A stretch of 64,000 bases of DNA from Solidesulfovibrio alcoholivorans DSM 5433 (lineage in GTDB: Bacteria > Desulfobacterota > Desulfovibrionia > Desulfovibrionales > Desulfovibrionaceae): positions 434,001 through 498,000 of the forward strand of contig NZ_JNJA01000002.1 of assembly GCF_000702665.1 (NCBI RefSeq), in the 5' to 3' direction. The notes beneath the pieces were generated by a model. That model saw only the letters and a list, made by a program, of their open reading frames with translations. It ran no database searches and was not told the DNA's origin. The position numbers and the translations under genes are program-made. Shown piece by piece: positions 1 to 12,600 of this stretch. The first letter of the stretch is position 1. Every line of letters starts with the position of its first letter.

Positions 1-628
1 CTGGAAGCCGTTGCTGCCGCCCGTGGTCCTGGACCACTGGCCCGTTGGGCAGGGCAGGGGTGAACGCTACACCACCATCGGCACCTGGGAGGCCCGGGAC
101 CGGGACGTGGAAATATGCGGCCGCCGGCTTTCCTGGCGCAAGAACGTCAAGTACGAGGCCATTCTCGACCTGGCCGAGACCCTGCGCGACATTCCCCTCG
201 GCATGGCCATGAGCGGCATGTGCGACGACGCCTGGCGTTACGCGACCGCCGGCTGGGAAGTGCGCGACGCCCTGAACCTCTCGCGCGACCCGGACGTCTA
301 CCGCGACTACATTCGCGGCTCGCGCGGCGAGTTCACCATCGCCAAGGACCAGAACGTGGTGCTCAAAAGCGGCTGGTTTTCCGACCGCACCGCCACCTAT
401 CTGGCCGCCGGTCGGCCGGCGGTGGTGGAGGACACCGGATTCGGCGCGTATTTGCCCGTGGGCGAGGCGCTCTTCCCCTTCGAAGGCCGCGAAGGGGCCA
501 TCGAAGCCTTGCAAGCCGCCGAAATCGACCCCGAACGCGCCGGCCGGGTCGCCCGGGAGATCGCCGGGGACTACTTCGACAGCGACAAGGTGCTCACGGG
601 GCTTTTGCGGGAGTGCGGGCTCGTGTGA
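1..628 (+). CDS. Glycosyltransferase, C-terminal part (5' end outside window)
   Basis: The frame is open from base 2 with no stop, so the gene starts before the window and only about 209 C-terminal residues are seen. The tail carries the run GWFSDRTATYLAAGRP, then an acidic turn (EDTGF) and a YFDSDKVL segment. This arrangement is typical of the nucleotide-sugar-binding half of GT-B family-1-like transferases in sugar-decoration clusters. The first in-frame start inside the window is a TTG at 11, but it lies mid-domain and is not a real start. A second, unrelated transferase follows at 2236, so the locus probably builds a glycan. The acceptor cannot be read from the sequence. Family call moderately sure, substrate unknown. 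Confidence 0.7.
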   Translation, partial: WKPLLPPVVLDHWPVGQGRGERYTTIGTWEARDRDVEICGRRLSWRKNVKYEAILDLAETLRDIPLGMAMSGMCDDAWRYATAGWEVRDALNLSRDPDVYRDYIRGSRGEFTIAKDQNVVLKSGWFSDRTATYLAAGRPAVVEDTGFGAYLPVGEALFPFEGREGAIEALQAAEIDPERAGRVAREIAGDYFDSDKVLTGLLRECGLV

Positions 629-705
629 CGGCCGATTGCGACATTATGGAGGAAGCGGCTCGTAATTGATTGAAAACCGTTTGACTTGGGGCTAATAGGT
701 CGCCG

Positions 706-2229
706 ATGGCGGAAAAGACGATTCTTTTTGTCGCCCCGGCCCAGGCGGTGACCACTTTTTTCCCGTTCTTCAAGGACGCAGGGCTTGCCGTCGGCATCGT
801 CGATTCCCTGCCCGCCGCCCTGGCCGCCATCCGCAAGTCCCCTCCCTGCCTGATCTTTTCCCAAGCCAAGATCGGCGTCTACACCGCCGAGGCCCTGCTC
901 GGCGAGGCACAGAAAGAGCCCGGCTTTCCGCCGGTGATCGTCTTCACGGACCGGGGCACCGCCTCCGAGGCGGCGCGTTGCCTGGAACTCGGGGCCAAGG
1001 ACTACTGGCTCGAGCCGCTGACCTGGGAGAAGATCCTGGCCGTGGTGCCGGGTGGGGAGACTGCCGCGCCGCCTCCAGGAGCTCCCGCGCCAGGGCCCGG
1101 CCATGGCGCGCCGCACGCCGCGCCCGACGTCGGTCAGACAGGGGACGCCGCCGGCAAGGGGTTCGCCATCGTCGGCGAACACCCGCTCATCCGCCGCGTG
1201 CTCGGTCTGGCCAGGCAGGTGGCCCGGTCCAAGGCCACAGTGCTCATTTCCGGCGAATCCGGCACGGGCAAGGAGATGTTCGCCCGCTACCTCCACGCCT
1301 GCTCCGACCGGGCCGACGGGCCGTTCGTGGCCATCAACTGCGCCGCGCTGCCCGAACACCTCCTCGAGTCCGAACTGTTCGGCCACGAAAAAGGCGCGTT
1401 CACCGGGGCCATCGCGCGCAAGCTCGGCAAGTTCGAGCTTGCCTCGGGCGGCACGCTCCTGCTCGACGAAATTTCCGAGATGGACCTGGGCCTGCAAGCC
1501 AAGCTCCTGCGCGTGCTCCAGGAAAGCGAATTCGACCGCGTGGGCGGCACCGAGACCGTGCACGTGGACGTGCGCGTGCTCGCCACCACCAACCGCCGCA
1601 TGGAAGACGCCGTGGGCGAAGGCAAGTTCCGCCAGGATCTCTACTACCGCCTTAACGTCATTCCGCTCAAGCTTCCGCCGCTTCGCGAGCGCGGCGAGGA
1701 CGTGCCGCGCCTGGCGCTCTATTTCGTGGACAAGTACCGCAAGGCCTACAACCTGCCGCGGCTGTCTTTCGCCGCCGACGCCCGGGAGTGGCTGCTCGGC
1801 TACGACTGGCCGGGCAACGTGCGCGAGCTGCAAAATCTCATGGAACGCGCCGTGCTGCTGGCCGGTTCCGGCCCCATCCGCAAGTCCCATTTCCTCCTCG
1901 ACGGCGAGGGCTGGCAGGAGCAGGCCCCCGAGGAGGCTTTTGCCGCGCCTGATTCCGGGGGCGCCGTGAGCGCCGAGGACGCCGCCGGCGAGGACGCGGC
2001 CGGGGACGCCTTCGACCAGGCGGCCGCGGCCCGGCTCTTCGCGGCAGAGGGCGCGCCGGGCACGGGCGAGGTGGTGCCGCTTGACGTCATGGAACGCCAC
2101 ATGATCATCAAAAGCCTGGACCGCACCGAAGGCAACCGCACGCAGGCGGCCCAGCTGCTCGGCATCTCCGTGCGCACCCTGCGCAACAAGCTCAACGAAT
2201 ACCGCAAGCTCGGCATCGACGTCCCCTGA
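706..2229 (+). CDS. Sigma-54-dependent activator with degenerate receiver domain
   Basis: Predicted bacterial enhancer-binding protein of 507 residues that would open RpoN promoters. Order: receiver-like domain (about 1-115), Pro/Ala/Gly linker, AAA+ domain (about 155-395) with Walker A GESGTGKE near residue 183 and the sigma-54 contact loop GAFTGA near 230, then a Fis-type helix-turn-helix at the C-terminus ([14 protein letters not shown]). The receiver lacks the usual chemistry: the N-terminal acidic pocket reads VAPAQ, the phospho-acceptor position sits in FSQAK, and the conserved Lys-Pro is Glu-Pro. It is therefore probably not controlled by phosphorylation. It is 77 bp after the upstream transferase and 6 bp before the next one. 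Targets are unknown; the window holds several sigma-54-like promoters, including ones before fliK, flagellin and the TPR gene. Confidence 0.9.
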   Translation: MAEKTILFVAPAQAVTTFFPFFKDAGLAVGIVDSLPAALAAIRKSPPCLIFSQAKIGVYTAEALLGEAQKEPGFPPVIVFTDRGTASEAARCLELGAKDYWLEPLTWEKILAVVPGGETAAPPPGAPAPGPGHGAPHAAPDVGQTGDAAGKGFAIVGEHPLIRRVLGLARQVARSKATVLISGESGTGKEMFARYLHACSDRADGPFVAINCAALPEHLLESELFGHEKGAFTGAIARKLGKFELASGGTLLLDEISEMDLGLQAKLLRVLQESEFDRVGGTETVHVDVRVLATTNRRMEDAVGEGKFRQDLYYRLNVIPLKLPPLRERGEDVPRLALYFVDKYRKAYNLPRLSFAADAREWLLGYDWPGNVRELQNLMERAVLLAGSGPIRKSHFLLDGEGWQEQAPEEAFAAPDSGGAVSAEDAAGEDAAGDAFDQAAAARLFAAEGAPGTGEVVPLDVMERHMIIKSLDRTEGNRTQAAQLLGISVRTLRNKLNEYRKLGIDVP

Positions 2230-2235
2230 TTTTCG

Positions 2236-3450
2236 ATGGCATCCCCCGCGACCTACAACATCCTGATGTATTCCCACGACACCTACGGTCTGGGACATCT
2301 GCGCCGCACCATGGCCATCGCCGAGCACCTGCGCCAGCGCGGGGTCAATATCCTCATCCTCACCGGCTCGCCCCTGGCCGGGCGCTACGAGACGCCGGAA
2401 GGCGTCGATTTCGTGCGCATCCCGGGCATGATCAAGAAGACCAACGAGGAGTACCTGCCCCTTTCCATCAAGATCAACGCCCGCCATGCCCTGAACATCC
2501 GGCGCAACATCATCGTGGCCACGGCCAAGGCCTTCCAGCCCCACCTGTTCATCGTGGACAAGGCGCCCATGGGGCTGCGCCGCGAGGTCATCCCCACGCT
2601 CAAGTGGCTGAAGCGCCGCCTGCCGCGTACCCGCACCATCCTCGGGCTTCGCGACATCATGGACGACGCCGCCTCCACCACCCGCGAATGGGCCGAAAAG
2701 GGCGTCTACGACGTGCTCGAGCAGTTCTATTCGGAAATCTGGGTCTACGGAAACAAGGAGATCTACGACCCCATCACGGAATACGCCATCCCGCCGGTCA
2801 TCAGCGACAAGATGGTGTTCACCGGCTACATTCCCCGCCACGTGCCCTCGCCCCAGTCCATGACGCAGGTGCGCCGCGAGGAGCGGTTCGGGGCCGGCGA
2901 GAAGCTGGTGGTGGTCACCACCGGCGGCGGCGGGGACGGCTATCCGCTCATGGACGCCTATCTCTCCATGCTGGAGCAGGGCGGCGCGCCGGCGCACCGG
3001 GCGATCTTCGTCTCCGGCCCCTTCATGCCCAAGCCCGAGCGCGAGGCCGTGGCCCGCCGCGCCGCACGCCAGCACGCCCGCTTCCACCATTTCTACCGGC
3101 GCATGGAGACGCTCATGGGTCTTGCCGATGCGGTGGTCACCATGGGCGGCTACAACACCACCTGCGAGATCCTCTCGCAGTGCATCCCGTGTCTTGTGGT
3201 GCCGCGCGAGGTGCCGCGCCTGGAGCAGCGCATCCGGGCCGAGGTCTTAAGCGCCCGGGGGCTCATCGAATTCCTGCCCTGGGACGCCCTGTCGCCCGAA
3301 GGCCTGCGCGACAAGCTGCGCCGCTTGCTCGGCGCGCCCGAGCCCTACAGGGAGGCCATGGCGCGCTTTCCCTTCACCGGGCTTTCCGTCATTTCACAGC
3401 GGGTCGGCGCGTTTCGCCGCGCGCCGTGCGGCCAGGACGCCGACGCCTGA
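2236..3450 (+). CDS. Predicted glycosyltransferase (COG4671/GT28-like)
   Basis: 404 residues with the GT-B fold signature of MurG/GT28-like enzymes. The N-terminus (MYSHDTYGLGHLRRTMAIA) carries the GLGH nucleotide-sugar loop. A central TTGGGGDGYPL turn and a C-terminal MGGYNTTCEILS helix match the UDP-sugar-binding half. Expected to move a sugar from an activated donor to an unknown acceptor in the cytoplasm. The ATG lies 6 bp after the sigma-54 activator stop, so the two are probably co-transcribed. A palindromic repeat begins 20 bp after the stop. The family is clear; donor and acceptor are not. Confidence 0.8.
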   Translation: MASPATYNILMYSHDTYGLGHLRRTMAIAEHLRQRGVNILILTGSPLAGRYETPEGVDFVRIPGMIKKTNEEYLPLSIKINARHALNIRRNIIVATAKAFQPHLFIVDKAPMGLRREVIPTLKWLKRRLPRTRTILGLRDIMDDAASTTREWAEKGVYDVLEQFYSEIWVYGNKEIYDPITEYAIPPVISDKMVFTGYIPRHVPSPQSMTQVRREERFGAGEKLVVVTTGGGGDGYPLMDAYLSMLEQGGAPAHRAIFVSGPFMPKPEREAVARRAARQHARFHHFYRRMETLMGLADAVVTMGGYNTTCEILSQCIPCLVVPREVPRLEQRIRAEVLSARGLIEFLPWDALSPEGLRDKLRRLLGAPEPYREAMARFPFTGLSVISQRVGAFRRAPCGQDADA

Positions 3451-3470
3451 CGCGGGAGCGCATGGGGGGG

Positions 3471-3521
3471 GATGCCTCCGGCGGCCAGGAGGGGATGATC
3501 CCCCTGGACCTTCCCGACGGT
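3471..3521 (+). repeat. Palindromic intergenic repeat, copy A (degenerate)
   Basis: Begins GATGCCTCCGGCGGCC, followed by the core palindrome. The right arm has lost two bases relative to the consensus arms CCAGGAGGGGAT / ATCCCCTCCTGG, so pairing is imperfect here. It lies 20 bp after a stop codon, like the other copies (13197, 32924, 50793, 61764 and the inverted copies ending at 13470 and 51246). No insertion-sequence gene is linked to it. Confidence 0.8.
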
Positions 3522-3602
3522 GATGTCAACGGGACAGCTCGATTGCGGTGGCGTGCGTTTCGTTTTCGAGGAGCAGGCGCTTTTTGAAACGCGACGGCTG
3601 CG

Positions 3603-4211
3603 CTAACGGCCGAAAAAGACCGCCCAGAGCCCGAACAGGATGATGGCCGCGCCGCAGACGCGCTTGATGGCGCGCATCTGTGACAGCAGGCGCAGCCGCA
3701 GCAGTTTCCCGCCGAACGCGATGGCCGCCCACCAGACCATGGAGCCGCAAAAGACCCCCGCCACCACGGCCGAGGCCTCGCTGGCCCGCGCCTCGATCTG
3801 CCCCAGGCCGAAGCCCGCGAAGATGGCCAGGAACCCGACCACGGTCAGGGGATTGGTGAGCGTGAGCAAAAAGACGCTCACGAATGCGCCGGCGTAGCGC
3901 CGCTTGGGTATTTCGGCGGGTTTGGGCGCGCTTTTGGCGAAGCAGAGCCGCGCGCCCATGGCCACCAGGAACGCACCGCCCGCCGCCTGGAGCACGCGTG
4001 CGTTCGCCGCCAGGAAATCCGAGATGAACGTCAGGCCGAACGCCGCCACCGCCCCGTAGAAGGCGTCCGCCGCGGCCGCGCCCATGCCCGATAAAAGTCC
4101 CACGCGCAGCCCCATGGCGATGGCCCGTTGCAGGCAGAGCATGCCGACCGCGCCGAAGGGCATGGCGATGATCGCGCCGATGGCCAGCCCCTTGAGGAAA
4201 AAGGTGAGCAT
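3603..4211 (-). CDS. LysE/RhtB-family exporter
   Basis: 202-residue integral membrane protein with about six hydrophobic segments. The N-terminal motif GAIIAMPFGAVGMLCLQRA corresponds to the conserved GxxxxxxPGP..L region of LysE/RhtB amino-acid exporters, with PFG in place of PGP. TLTNPLTVVGFLAIF is the second family motif (NPK/NP loop). Likely exports an amino acid or small metabolite across the inner membrane; the substrate cannot be inferred. No clear Shine-Dalgarno precedes the ATG. It is the last gene of a minus-strand run after the hybrid kinase and DinB genes, with an 81-bp gap. Confidence 0.85.
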   Translation of the reverse strand: MLTFFLKGLAIGAIIAMPFGAVGMLCLQRAIAMGLRVGLLSGMGAAAADAFYGAVAAFGLTFISDFLAANARVLQAAGGAFLVAMGARLCFAKSAPKPAEIPKRRYAGAFVSVFLLTLTNPLTVVGFLAIFAGFGLGQIEARASEASAVVAGVFCGSMVWWAAIAFGGKLLRLRLLSQMRAIKRVCGAAIILFGLWAVFFGR

Positions 4212-4292
4212 GGCGCAGGGGTACAGGGTTTCGGCAAGGGGAGCAAGGCGGCGCGGCGGGGGGCTAAGCCGTCTCCGCCGCGCGGGAAAGCG

Positions 4293-4804
4293 TCAGCCGG
4301 CAAGGCCCGCGAAAGTCGCGGTCTCGCGCTCGAACCCGAGCAGATCGATGTCCGCCGCCTTGAGGCCATAGGCCCCGAGCAGGCCGTGGATCTGGCCGCG
4401 GTGGTGGGTCTGGTGGTTGAAGAAGTGGTCGAGGCAAAGGGCCAGGGGCAGGGACATGGGTGTGCCTTCGGTGGTGACGTAATGGAGCGTCTCGCCGCAG
4501 CGTGCCGGGTCGAGCGCGCGGCAAAAGGCCAGGGCGCGCCGCTCCTCGACTTCGCGCGCGTTCCCGAGCGCGGCGAGGTCGGGGTAGGGCACAGCGTCAA
4601 CCGTGGGCACGGGCGCGCCCTGGCCGGTGAAGCGGTTGAGCCACAGCCGGTCGGCCAGCACGAGATGGTTGGCGATGGCGAGGATGGAACCGAAATTGAC
4701 GGCGCTCGGCGCGGCCAGGGTTTCGGGCGCAAGGGCCGCCATGGCGGCGTAAAGGCGTGCGTTGGCCCATTGGTTGTAGAGGGAGCGGCTGACGAAAAGG
4801 CGTT

Positions 4805-4808
<4 letters not shown>
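4293..4808 (-). CDS. DinB-family protein
   Basis: 171 residues forming a DinB/YfiT-like four-helix protein. The conserved metal-site histidines are visible: H in ILAIANHLVLADRLW, and the closely spaced pair in FFNHQTHHRGQI near the C-terminus. Members bind a divalent metal and many are thiol-dependent transferases; the substrate is unknown here. The start is the internal ATG at 4808, because it opens a full-length DinB domain and overlaps the kinase stop in an ATGA arrangement, indicating translational coupling with the upstream histidine kinase. The frame stays open far upstream, but that part is only the antisense-like shadow of the kinase. Confidence 0.8.
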
Positions 4809-6793
<1,985 letters not shown>

Positions 6794-6891
6794 TGCGCAT
6801 CGCCTGTCAAGAGAAAGACAAAAATCTTTCTAAAAATGTAACAGGGACGAGCCGCGAAAGGAAGAAAAAAGGGGGGGCGGAGCGGGTCGCG

Positions 6892-8829
6892 TCAGCGCGG
6901 GCAGTCGGCGAAAACGAGTTCGGGAAACGGCAGCGCCGCCAACTCCCTGGTCCGGGCGAGCAGGCGGGCAAGGGACGGGGAGAGGTTGGGCCCGAACCGG
7001 GCGCAACAGGCCTCCAGGGCGGGGAGCAGCGCGGCCGGTCCGGCAGGACGCGCGGCCTCGGCGCACAGCGCGGCCATGGTTTCGTCCCCTGCGGTGAGCA
7101 GCATTTCGAAGTGCTCTCGCCGTTTGTCGTCGCAGGTAAAGCGCATGGCCCTGGCCAGGGCCTGCCGGTTGTCCGGGGGGAGGGCGGCAAGCCGCGTGAA
7201 CACGGCGTCCAGTCCCAGGCCGGGATGCGCCAGGGTGAAGGCCAGCAGACAAAGCGGGGCGTTTGTCGCGCCGGGGCATTGCAGGTCGTGAAGCAGCGCG
7301 TCACGGACCGCGGCAATGCACTGTTCCGCCGCCTGGTTGCCGGCGTTCCAGAAGGGGGCGGCCACGGCGTCGATGCGCGCGTCGAGGAGGGCGGGCGCGT
7401 CGCGGACGCCTTGGGCGAAGGCGTCGAGCCAGTCCAGAACGACGTTGTCCGCGGTGCGCCAGAAGGCCTTGCAGGCGTGGAACTGCGCCAGGAACCGGGC
7501 TTCGTGGGGCGTGTTGACGAGGTAGGGTTGCAGGGAGCCCAGCAGGAAGCGGTAGCGCTGGTACAGCCGGTAGGCCTCGTGTTCCGGGAGCGACCGGTAA
7601 AAAAGCCGGACGCATTCGTCGAACAGCGCACGCGTGGCCGCTTGCTCGAAAGCGTATTCCGTGATGCCGAGCCGGCGCGGCGCGTCGGGGGATTCCGTGA
7701 CGCGGGCCTCGATGGCGGAGCCTTTGTAGCAGGTCAGTTTCGAGTTGACGGACTCCAGGGAGGCGAAATCGAGGCCGCGCATGGCCTGCAGGGTTTCGCG
7801 GGCCTCGGCGGAGGTGGTCCAGGGATCGAAGAAGATGAACCCGGGGTTGATGGTGATGCCGAGGCTGTTGAGGGTGTTTATCGCCTGCAGGTGTTCGGCC
7901 ACGAGCTCCTTTTTCTGGTAGCGGTCGAGCACGGCCTGGGAAAAGGACTCGATGCCGAGGAACACCGCGCACAGGCCGGCCTTTTTGAGGAGCCTGAACA
8001 CGGACTTGTCCACCGCCGCGGAGCGGCACATGAAGCCGAAACGGATCGGCGGCATCGTGGTCAGGACCAGCCGGGCGAAATGCTGTGCCCGGTTGTAGGA
8101 CCCCGTGGTGTTGAGCAGGAAGTTGTCGTCCACGAAATAGAAGTGGGAGACGCCGTATTCCGTGTTGAGCCAGCGCATTTCCTCGACCACGTCCTCGATG
8201 TCGCGGGGCCGCCAGCGGCGGGAATTGGCCGGGCGGGGGATGCTGCAAAAGCCGCAGCGGTTGGGACAGCCGCGCGAGGCGGCAAGGCTCGCCTGCGGGT
8301 GCCTGGCGAGCTGCCAGGGCAGCATGTCGCGCGCGGGCCAGGCCAGGGCGTCCACGTCCAGGGGCGTGTCCTGGGACACTTCGAGCAGCGGCGTGTCCTC
8401 GCCCGCATCGAGACGCGCAAGCACGTCGCGCAGCAGAAGTTCGCCTTCGCCCCGGATGACGGCGTCCGGGGAAAATGCGGTCAGCGCGGCGCTGTCCAGG
8501 GTCGAGGGCAGGATGCCTCCGAGGATGATCTTGGCGTGGGGCACGGTTTCCCGGACGAGCTGTGCCGCCTGGACGCCGAAATGGGCGTTCATCGTGGTCA
8601 GGGACAGGCCGACGTAGTCCGGCCGCGCCGCGAGCAGGGCCTCGCGCAGCTGCGCCAAGGACCGGCCGAGGATGGGGCAGTCCCAGAGCAGGACGCGGTG
8701 GGTCGCGCCGCAGTGCTTGCGCACCGAACCGGCGAGGTAGCCGAGCCCCAGGTTTTCCAGGAAAAGCTGCGCGCCCACGTCGGGATTGGCGGGCGGATTG
8801 ACGAGCAGGAGTGTTTTTTTTCCATCCAT
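6892..8829 (-). CDS. B12-binding-type radical SAM enzyme
   Basis: 645 residues from the ATG at 8829. The N-terminal Rossmann-like region (LLLVNPPANPDVG, later GLSLTTMNAHFG, then ILGGILPS) matches the cobalamin-binding domain of class B radical SAM enzymes, though no DxHxxG lower-ligand motif is visible. The SAM domain carries SRGCPNRCGFC, the CxxxCxxC that holds the [4Fe-4S] cluster. The C-terminal 250 residues are poorly conserved. Such proteins act as methyltransferases or ring-forming enzymes in lipid, antibiotic or cofactor pathways; no pathway gene is nearby. An upstream in-frame ATG at 8934 would add 35 unrelated residues with no better ribosome site. Confidence 0.8.
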   Translation of the reverse strand: MDGKKTLLLVNPPANPDVGAQLFLENLGLGYLAGSVRKHCGATHRVLLWDCPILGRSLAQLREALLAARPDYVGLSLTTMNAHFGVQAAQLVRETVPHAKIILGGILPSTLDSAALTAFSPDAVIRGEGELLLRDVLARLDAGEDTPLLEVSQDTPLDVDALAWPARDMLPWQLARHPQASLAASRGCPNRCGFCSIPRPANSRRWRPRDIEDVVEEMRWLNTEYGVSHFYFVDDNFLLNTTGSYNRAQHFARLVLTTMPPIRFGFMCRSAAVDKSVFRLLKKAGLCAVFLGIESFSQAVLDRYQKKELVAEHLQAINTLNSLGITINPGFIFFDPWTTSAEARETLQAMRGLDFASLESVNSKLTCYKGSAIEARVTESPDAPRRLGITEYAFEQAATRALFDECVRLFYRSLPEHEAYRLYQRYRFLLGSLQPYLVNTPHEARFLAQFHACKAFWRTADNVVLDWLDAFAQGVRDAPALLDARIDAVAAPFWNAGNQAAEQCIAAVRDALLHDLQCPGATNAPLCLLAFTLAHPGLGLDAVFTRLAALPPDNRQALARAMRFTCDDKRREHFEMLLTAGDETMAALCAEAARPAGPAALLPALEACCARFGPNLSPSLARLLARTRELAALPFPELVFADCPR

Positions 8830-9061
8830 GACGAGGGTGTTCCCGGCGTACGCTGTCCGTTTCCGTGAAGAAGGCAGCCCAAGACAGCCTTGCAGGGCAA
8901 GTCGTTCCCGTCGGGAAATGGTTACGACGGCCAAGGAATCGGCAAGCCGGCGCGGGTGATCGCCGGGCGCGCCCGGCCTTGCCCTGGCCGGGGCGGCGCG
9001 CTAGCATGGGGACGGTTTCGCCCCGCCAGCGGAATACCGGCGAACCGCCAAGGAGTTTCCC

Positions 9062-9511
9062 ATGTCCGTCCGCTACGTCCACACCAACATCATCGCCCGC
9101 GACTGGCGCGCGCTGGCTTCGTTTTACATCCGCCTCTTCGACTGCAAGCCCGTGCCGCCCGAGCGCGACCTCGCCGGCGACTGGCTCGACGCGGCGACCG
9201 GCATCGCCGGTTCCCACATCACCGGCATCCACCTGCGCCTGCCCGGCCACGGCGACACCGGCCCGACGCTCGAAATCTTTTCCTACGACGCCATGACCGA
9301 CCATCCCGACATCGCCGCCAATACGCCGGGCTTTTCCCACATCGCCTTTCTCGTGGACGACGTGGACGCCGTTTCCGAGGCGGTCCTCGCCGCCGGCGGC
9401 GCGGCCGTCGGCGAAACGGCAAAGCGCGACGTGCCGGGCGTGGGGCGGCTGTCCTTTCGCTACCTGCGCGACCCCGAAGGCAACATCCTCGAGGTCCAGC
9501 GCTGGGACTAG
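9062..9511 (+). CDS. VOC-family (glyoxalase/bleomycin-resistance fold) protein
   Basis: 149 residues with two beta-alpha-beta-beta-beta modules. Landmarks are SVRYVHTNIIARDWRALASFY at the start, GFSHIAFLVDDVDAVSEAVL in the middle and FRYLRDPEGNILEVQRW at the end, the last carrying the usual metal-ligand glutamate. Family members are metal-dependent lyases, dioxygenases or drug-binding proteins; the substrate here is unknown. A strong AAGGAG lies 8 bp before the ATG. It is a single gene between the divergent radical SAM gene and dnaE. Confidence 0.85.
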   Translation: MSVRYVHTNIIARDWRALASFYIRLFDCKPVPPERDLAGDWLDAATGIAGSHITGIHLRLPGHGDTGPTLEIFSYDAMTDHPDIAANTPGFSHIAFLVDDVDAVSEAVLAAGGAAVGETAKRDVPGVGRLSFRYLRDPEGNILEVQRWD

Positions 9512-9696
9512 GCCGCACGTCTTCCTGAATGGAGAGGGAATTGCCTTGAATTCCTGGTGATTCTCCCCGCGACACCGGCCCGCGCCCGTCGTTTCTCCTG
9601 ATATCCCTGGCCCGTTTCCAGGCGTCGCCAGGTGCGCTATGACAACCCCGGCGGGGCTGCCCGCCCGTTCGTTTCATTTCTTACCCGAAAAGCGCC

Positions 9697-12600
9697 ATGC
9701 CCGATTTCGTCCACCTGCACTGCCACACCGAATACAGCCTCCTCGACGGGGCCATCCGCATCGGCGACCTCGTCAAGACCGCGTCCTCCTTCGGCTCGCC
9801 GGCCGCGGCCATCACCGACCACGGCAACCTCCACGGTGCGCTCATCTTCTACGACTACGCCAAGAAGGCAGGCATCAAGCCCATCATCGGTTGCGAGGTC
9901 TACGTCACCCCGGGCAGCCGCTTCGACCGCGAGCCCAAGACCCCGCGCTACCATCTGGTGCTGCTCGCCCAGAACATGGTCGGCTACCACAACCTGCTCA
10001 AGCTCGTGACCTACGGCCACACCGAGGGCTTCCACTACAAGCCGCGCGTGGACAAGGAACTGCTCGGCAAATACGGCGAGGGCCTCATTGCCCTGTCCGC
10101 CTGCCTCAAGGGCGAGATCAACCAGAAGCTGCTGCGGGAAGGCAAGGACCAGGCCGTGGCCATGGCCCGGGAGTACATGACGCTCTTTCCGGACCGCTTC
10201 TACCTCGAGATCCAGGCCAACGGCATCCCCGAGCAGGCCACGGTCAACAACTTCCTGATCGAGCTGTCCGACCATCTGAAGCTGCCGCTCGTCGCCACCA
10301 ACGACTGCCATTACCTGCACGCCGAAGACGCCGAGGCCCACGACGTCCTGCTGTGCATCCAGACGGCCGCCTGCGTGGACGACGAAAAGCGCATGCGCTT
10401 CACCACCAAGGACCTCTACTACCGCACGCCCGAGGAAATGGCCGCCGCCTTTCCCGACGTGCCGCAGGCGCTGGCCAACACCTGCGAGATCGCCGAGCGC
10501 ATCGACCTCACGCTCAAGTTCGGCGACTACCATTTTCCGGTCTACAAGGCCCCGCCCGGCAAGTCCCTGGACGACGTCATGTCCGACATGGCCCGCGAGG
10601 GCCTGAAAAAGCGCCTAGCTAAAATGCCGGACGCGGACCCGAAGAAATACTGGGACCGCCTGGAGCTCGAGCTCGACGTCATCAAGCAGATGGGCTTCCC
10701 GGGCTATTTCCTCATCGTCCAGGACTTCATCAACTGGGCCAAGGACCACGATATTCCCGTCGGGCCGGGCCGTGGTTCGGCGGCCGGGTCGCTGGTGGCG
10801 TATTCGCTGCGCATCACCAACCTCGACCCCATGCCGTACGACCTCTTCTTCGAGCGCTTCCTCAATATCGAACGCGTGAGCATGCCCGATATCGACGTGG
10901 ACTTCTGCGAACGCCGCCGCCATGAGGTCATCCGCTACGTCACCGAGCACTACGGCGCCGACGCCGTGGCGCAAATCACCACCTTCGGCACCATGAAGGC
11001 CAAGGGCGTGGTGCGCGACGTGGGCCGGGCGCTCGGCATGACCTTCGGCGAGACCGACCGCATCGCCAAGCTCATTCCCGAAGACCTCAAGATGACCATC
11101 GACAAGGCGCTGGAGCTCGAGCCCGAGCTCAAGGCGCTCATGCGCACCGATCCGCGCATCGCCCATCTGATCGACATCTCGCGCCGCCTGGAAGGCCTGG
11201 CCCGCCACGCCTCCACCCACGCCGCCGGTGTGGTCGTCTCCGACACGGCCATGACCGAGTACGTGCCGCTCTATAAGGGAAAAAACAACGAAACCGTGAC
11301 CCAGTGGGACATGAAGCGCGTGGAGAAGTCGGGACTCGTCAAGTTCGACTTCCTGGGCCTCAAAACCATCACGGTCATCGACGACGCGCTCAAGATCATC
11401 AAGGAAATGGGGGAGGAGCCGCCCGATTTCGAAACCCTGCCCATGACCGATCCGGCCACCTACGAGCTGTTCAGCCGGGGCGACACCGACGGCATCTTCC
11501 AGGTGGAAAGCCAGGGCATGCGCAAATACCTGCGCATGCTCAAGCCCAACTGCTTTGAAGACCTGATCGCCATGCTCGCCCTCTACCGCCCGGGACCGCT
11601 CGGGTCCGGCATGGTCGAGCAGTTCATCCGCCGCAAGCACGGCCTGGACCCGGTCGAATATCCGCACCCGCTCCTGGAAGAGACCCTGAAGTCGACCTAC
11701 GGGGTCATCGTCTACCAGGAACAGGTCATGAAGATCGCCCAGGTGCTGGCCAACTATTCCCTGGGCGGCGGCGACCTGCTGCGCCGGGCCATGGGCAAGA
11801 AAAACGCCGAGGAAATGGCCAAGCAGCGCGGCATCTTCGTCGAGGGCTGCGCCCAGAACAAGATCGAGGCCAAGAAAGCGAACGAAATCTTCGACTTGAT
11901 GGAGAAGTTCGCGGAGTACGGCTTCAACAAGTCGCACAGCGCCGCCTACGCCCAGATTTCCTACCAGACGGCCTACCTGAAGGCCCACTACCCCGTGGCC
12001 TTCATGGCGGCGCTCATGACGTCGGATATGGAAAACCAGGACAAGCTCCTGCAATACATCGCCGCCTGCCGTGACAACGACCTCGAACTGCGTCCGCCCG
12101 ACGTCAACGCCGGCTACCCCCACTTTTCCGTCAAGGACAACAAGATCCTCTACGGCCTCGCCGCCGTCAAAAACATCGGCCGCGACGCCGTGCTCGAAAT
12201 CGTGGCCGAGCGCGAGGAAAACGGCCCCTTCACGTCGCTGCTCGATTTCACCAGCCGCGTGAACATGCGCAAGATCACCAAGCGCGTCATTGAATACCTG
12301 ATCAAATGCGGCGCGTGCGACGGCTTCGGCTGCTCGCGCGCGGGCCTGCTCGCCGGCCTCGACCAGGCCGCGAGCCTCGGCCAGAAACGCGCTGCCGATA
12401 AAAACGACGGCCGCCTTTCGCTCATGACCCTCATGCCCGAAAAGCCCAAGCCCACCACGGGGCTGGGGCTTTCCTGTCCCGAGGCGGACATGCCCGAGAT
12501 GCTCCACGAGCAGCTGATGGCCTACGAAAAAGAGGCGCTCGGCTTCTATCTCACCAGCCATCCGCTCCTGGCCTACGAACGGGACTTGCGCGCCATGCGC

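Noticed and set aside
571-3090. Long minus-strand open frame (839 codons) opposite the activator and glycosyltransferase
   Set aside because: Low-complexity Gly/His/Arg composition, no domain, no ribosome site. It mirrors the high third-position GC of the real plus-strand genes.
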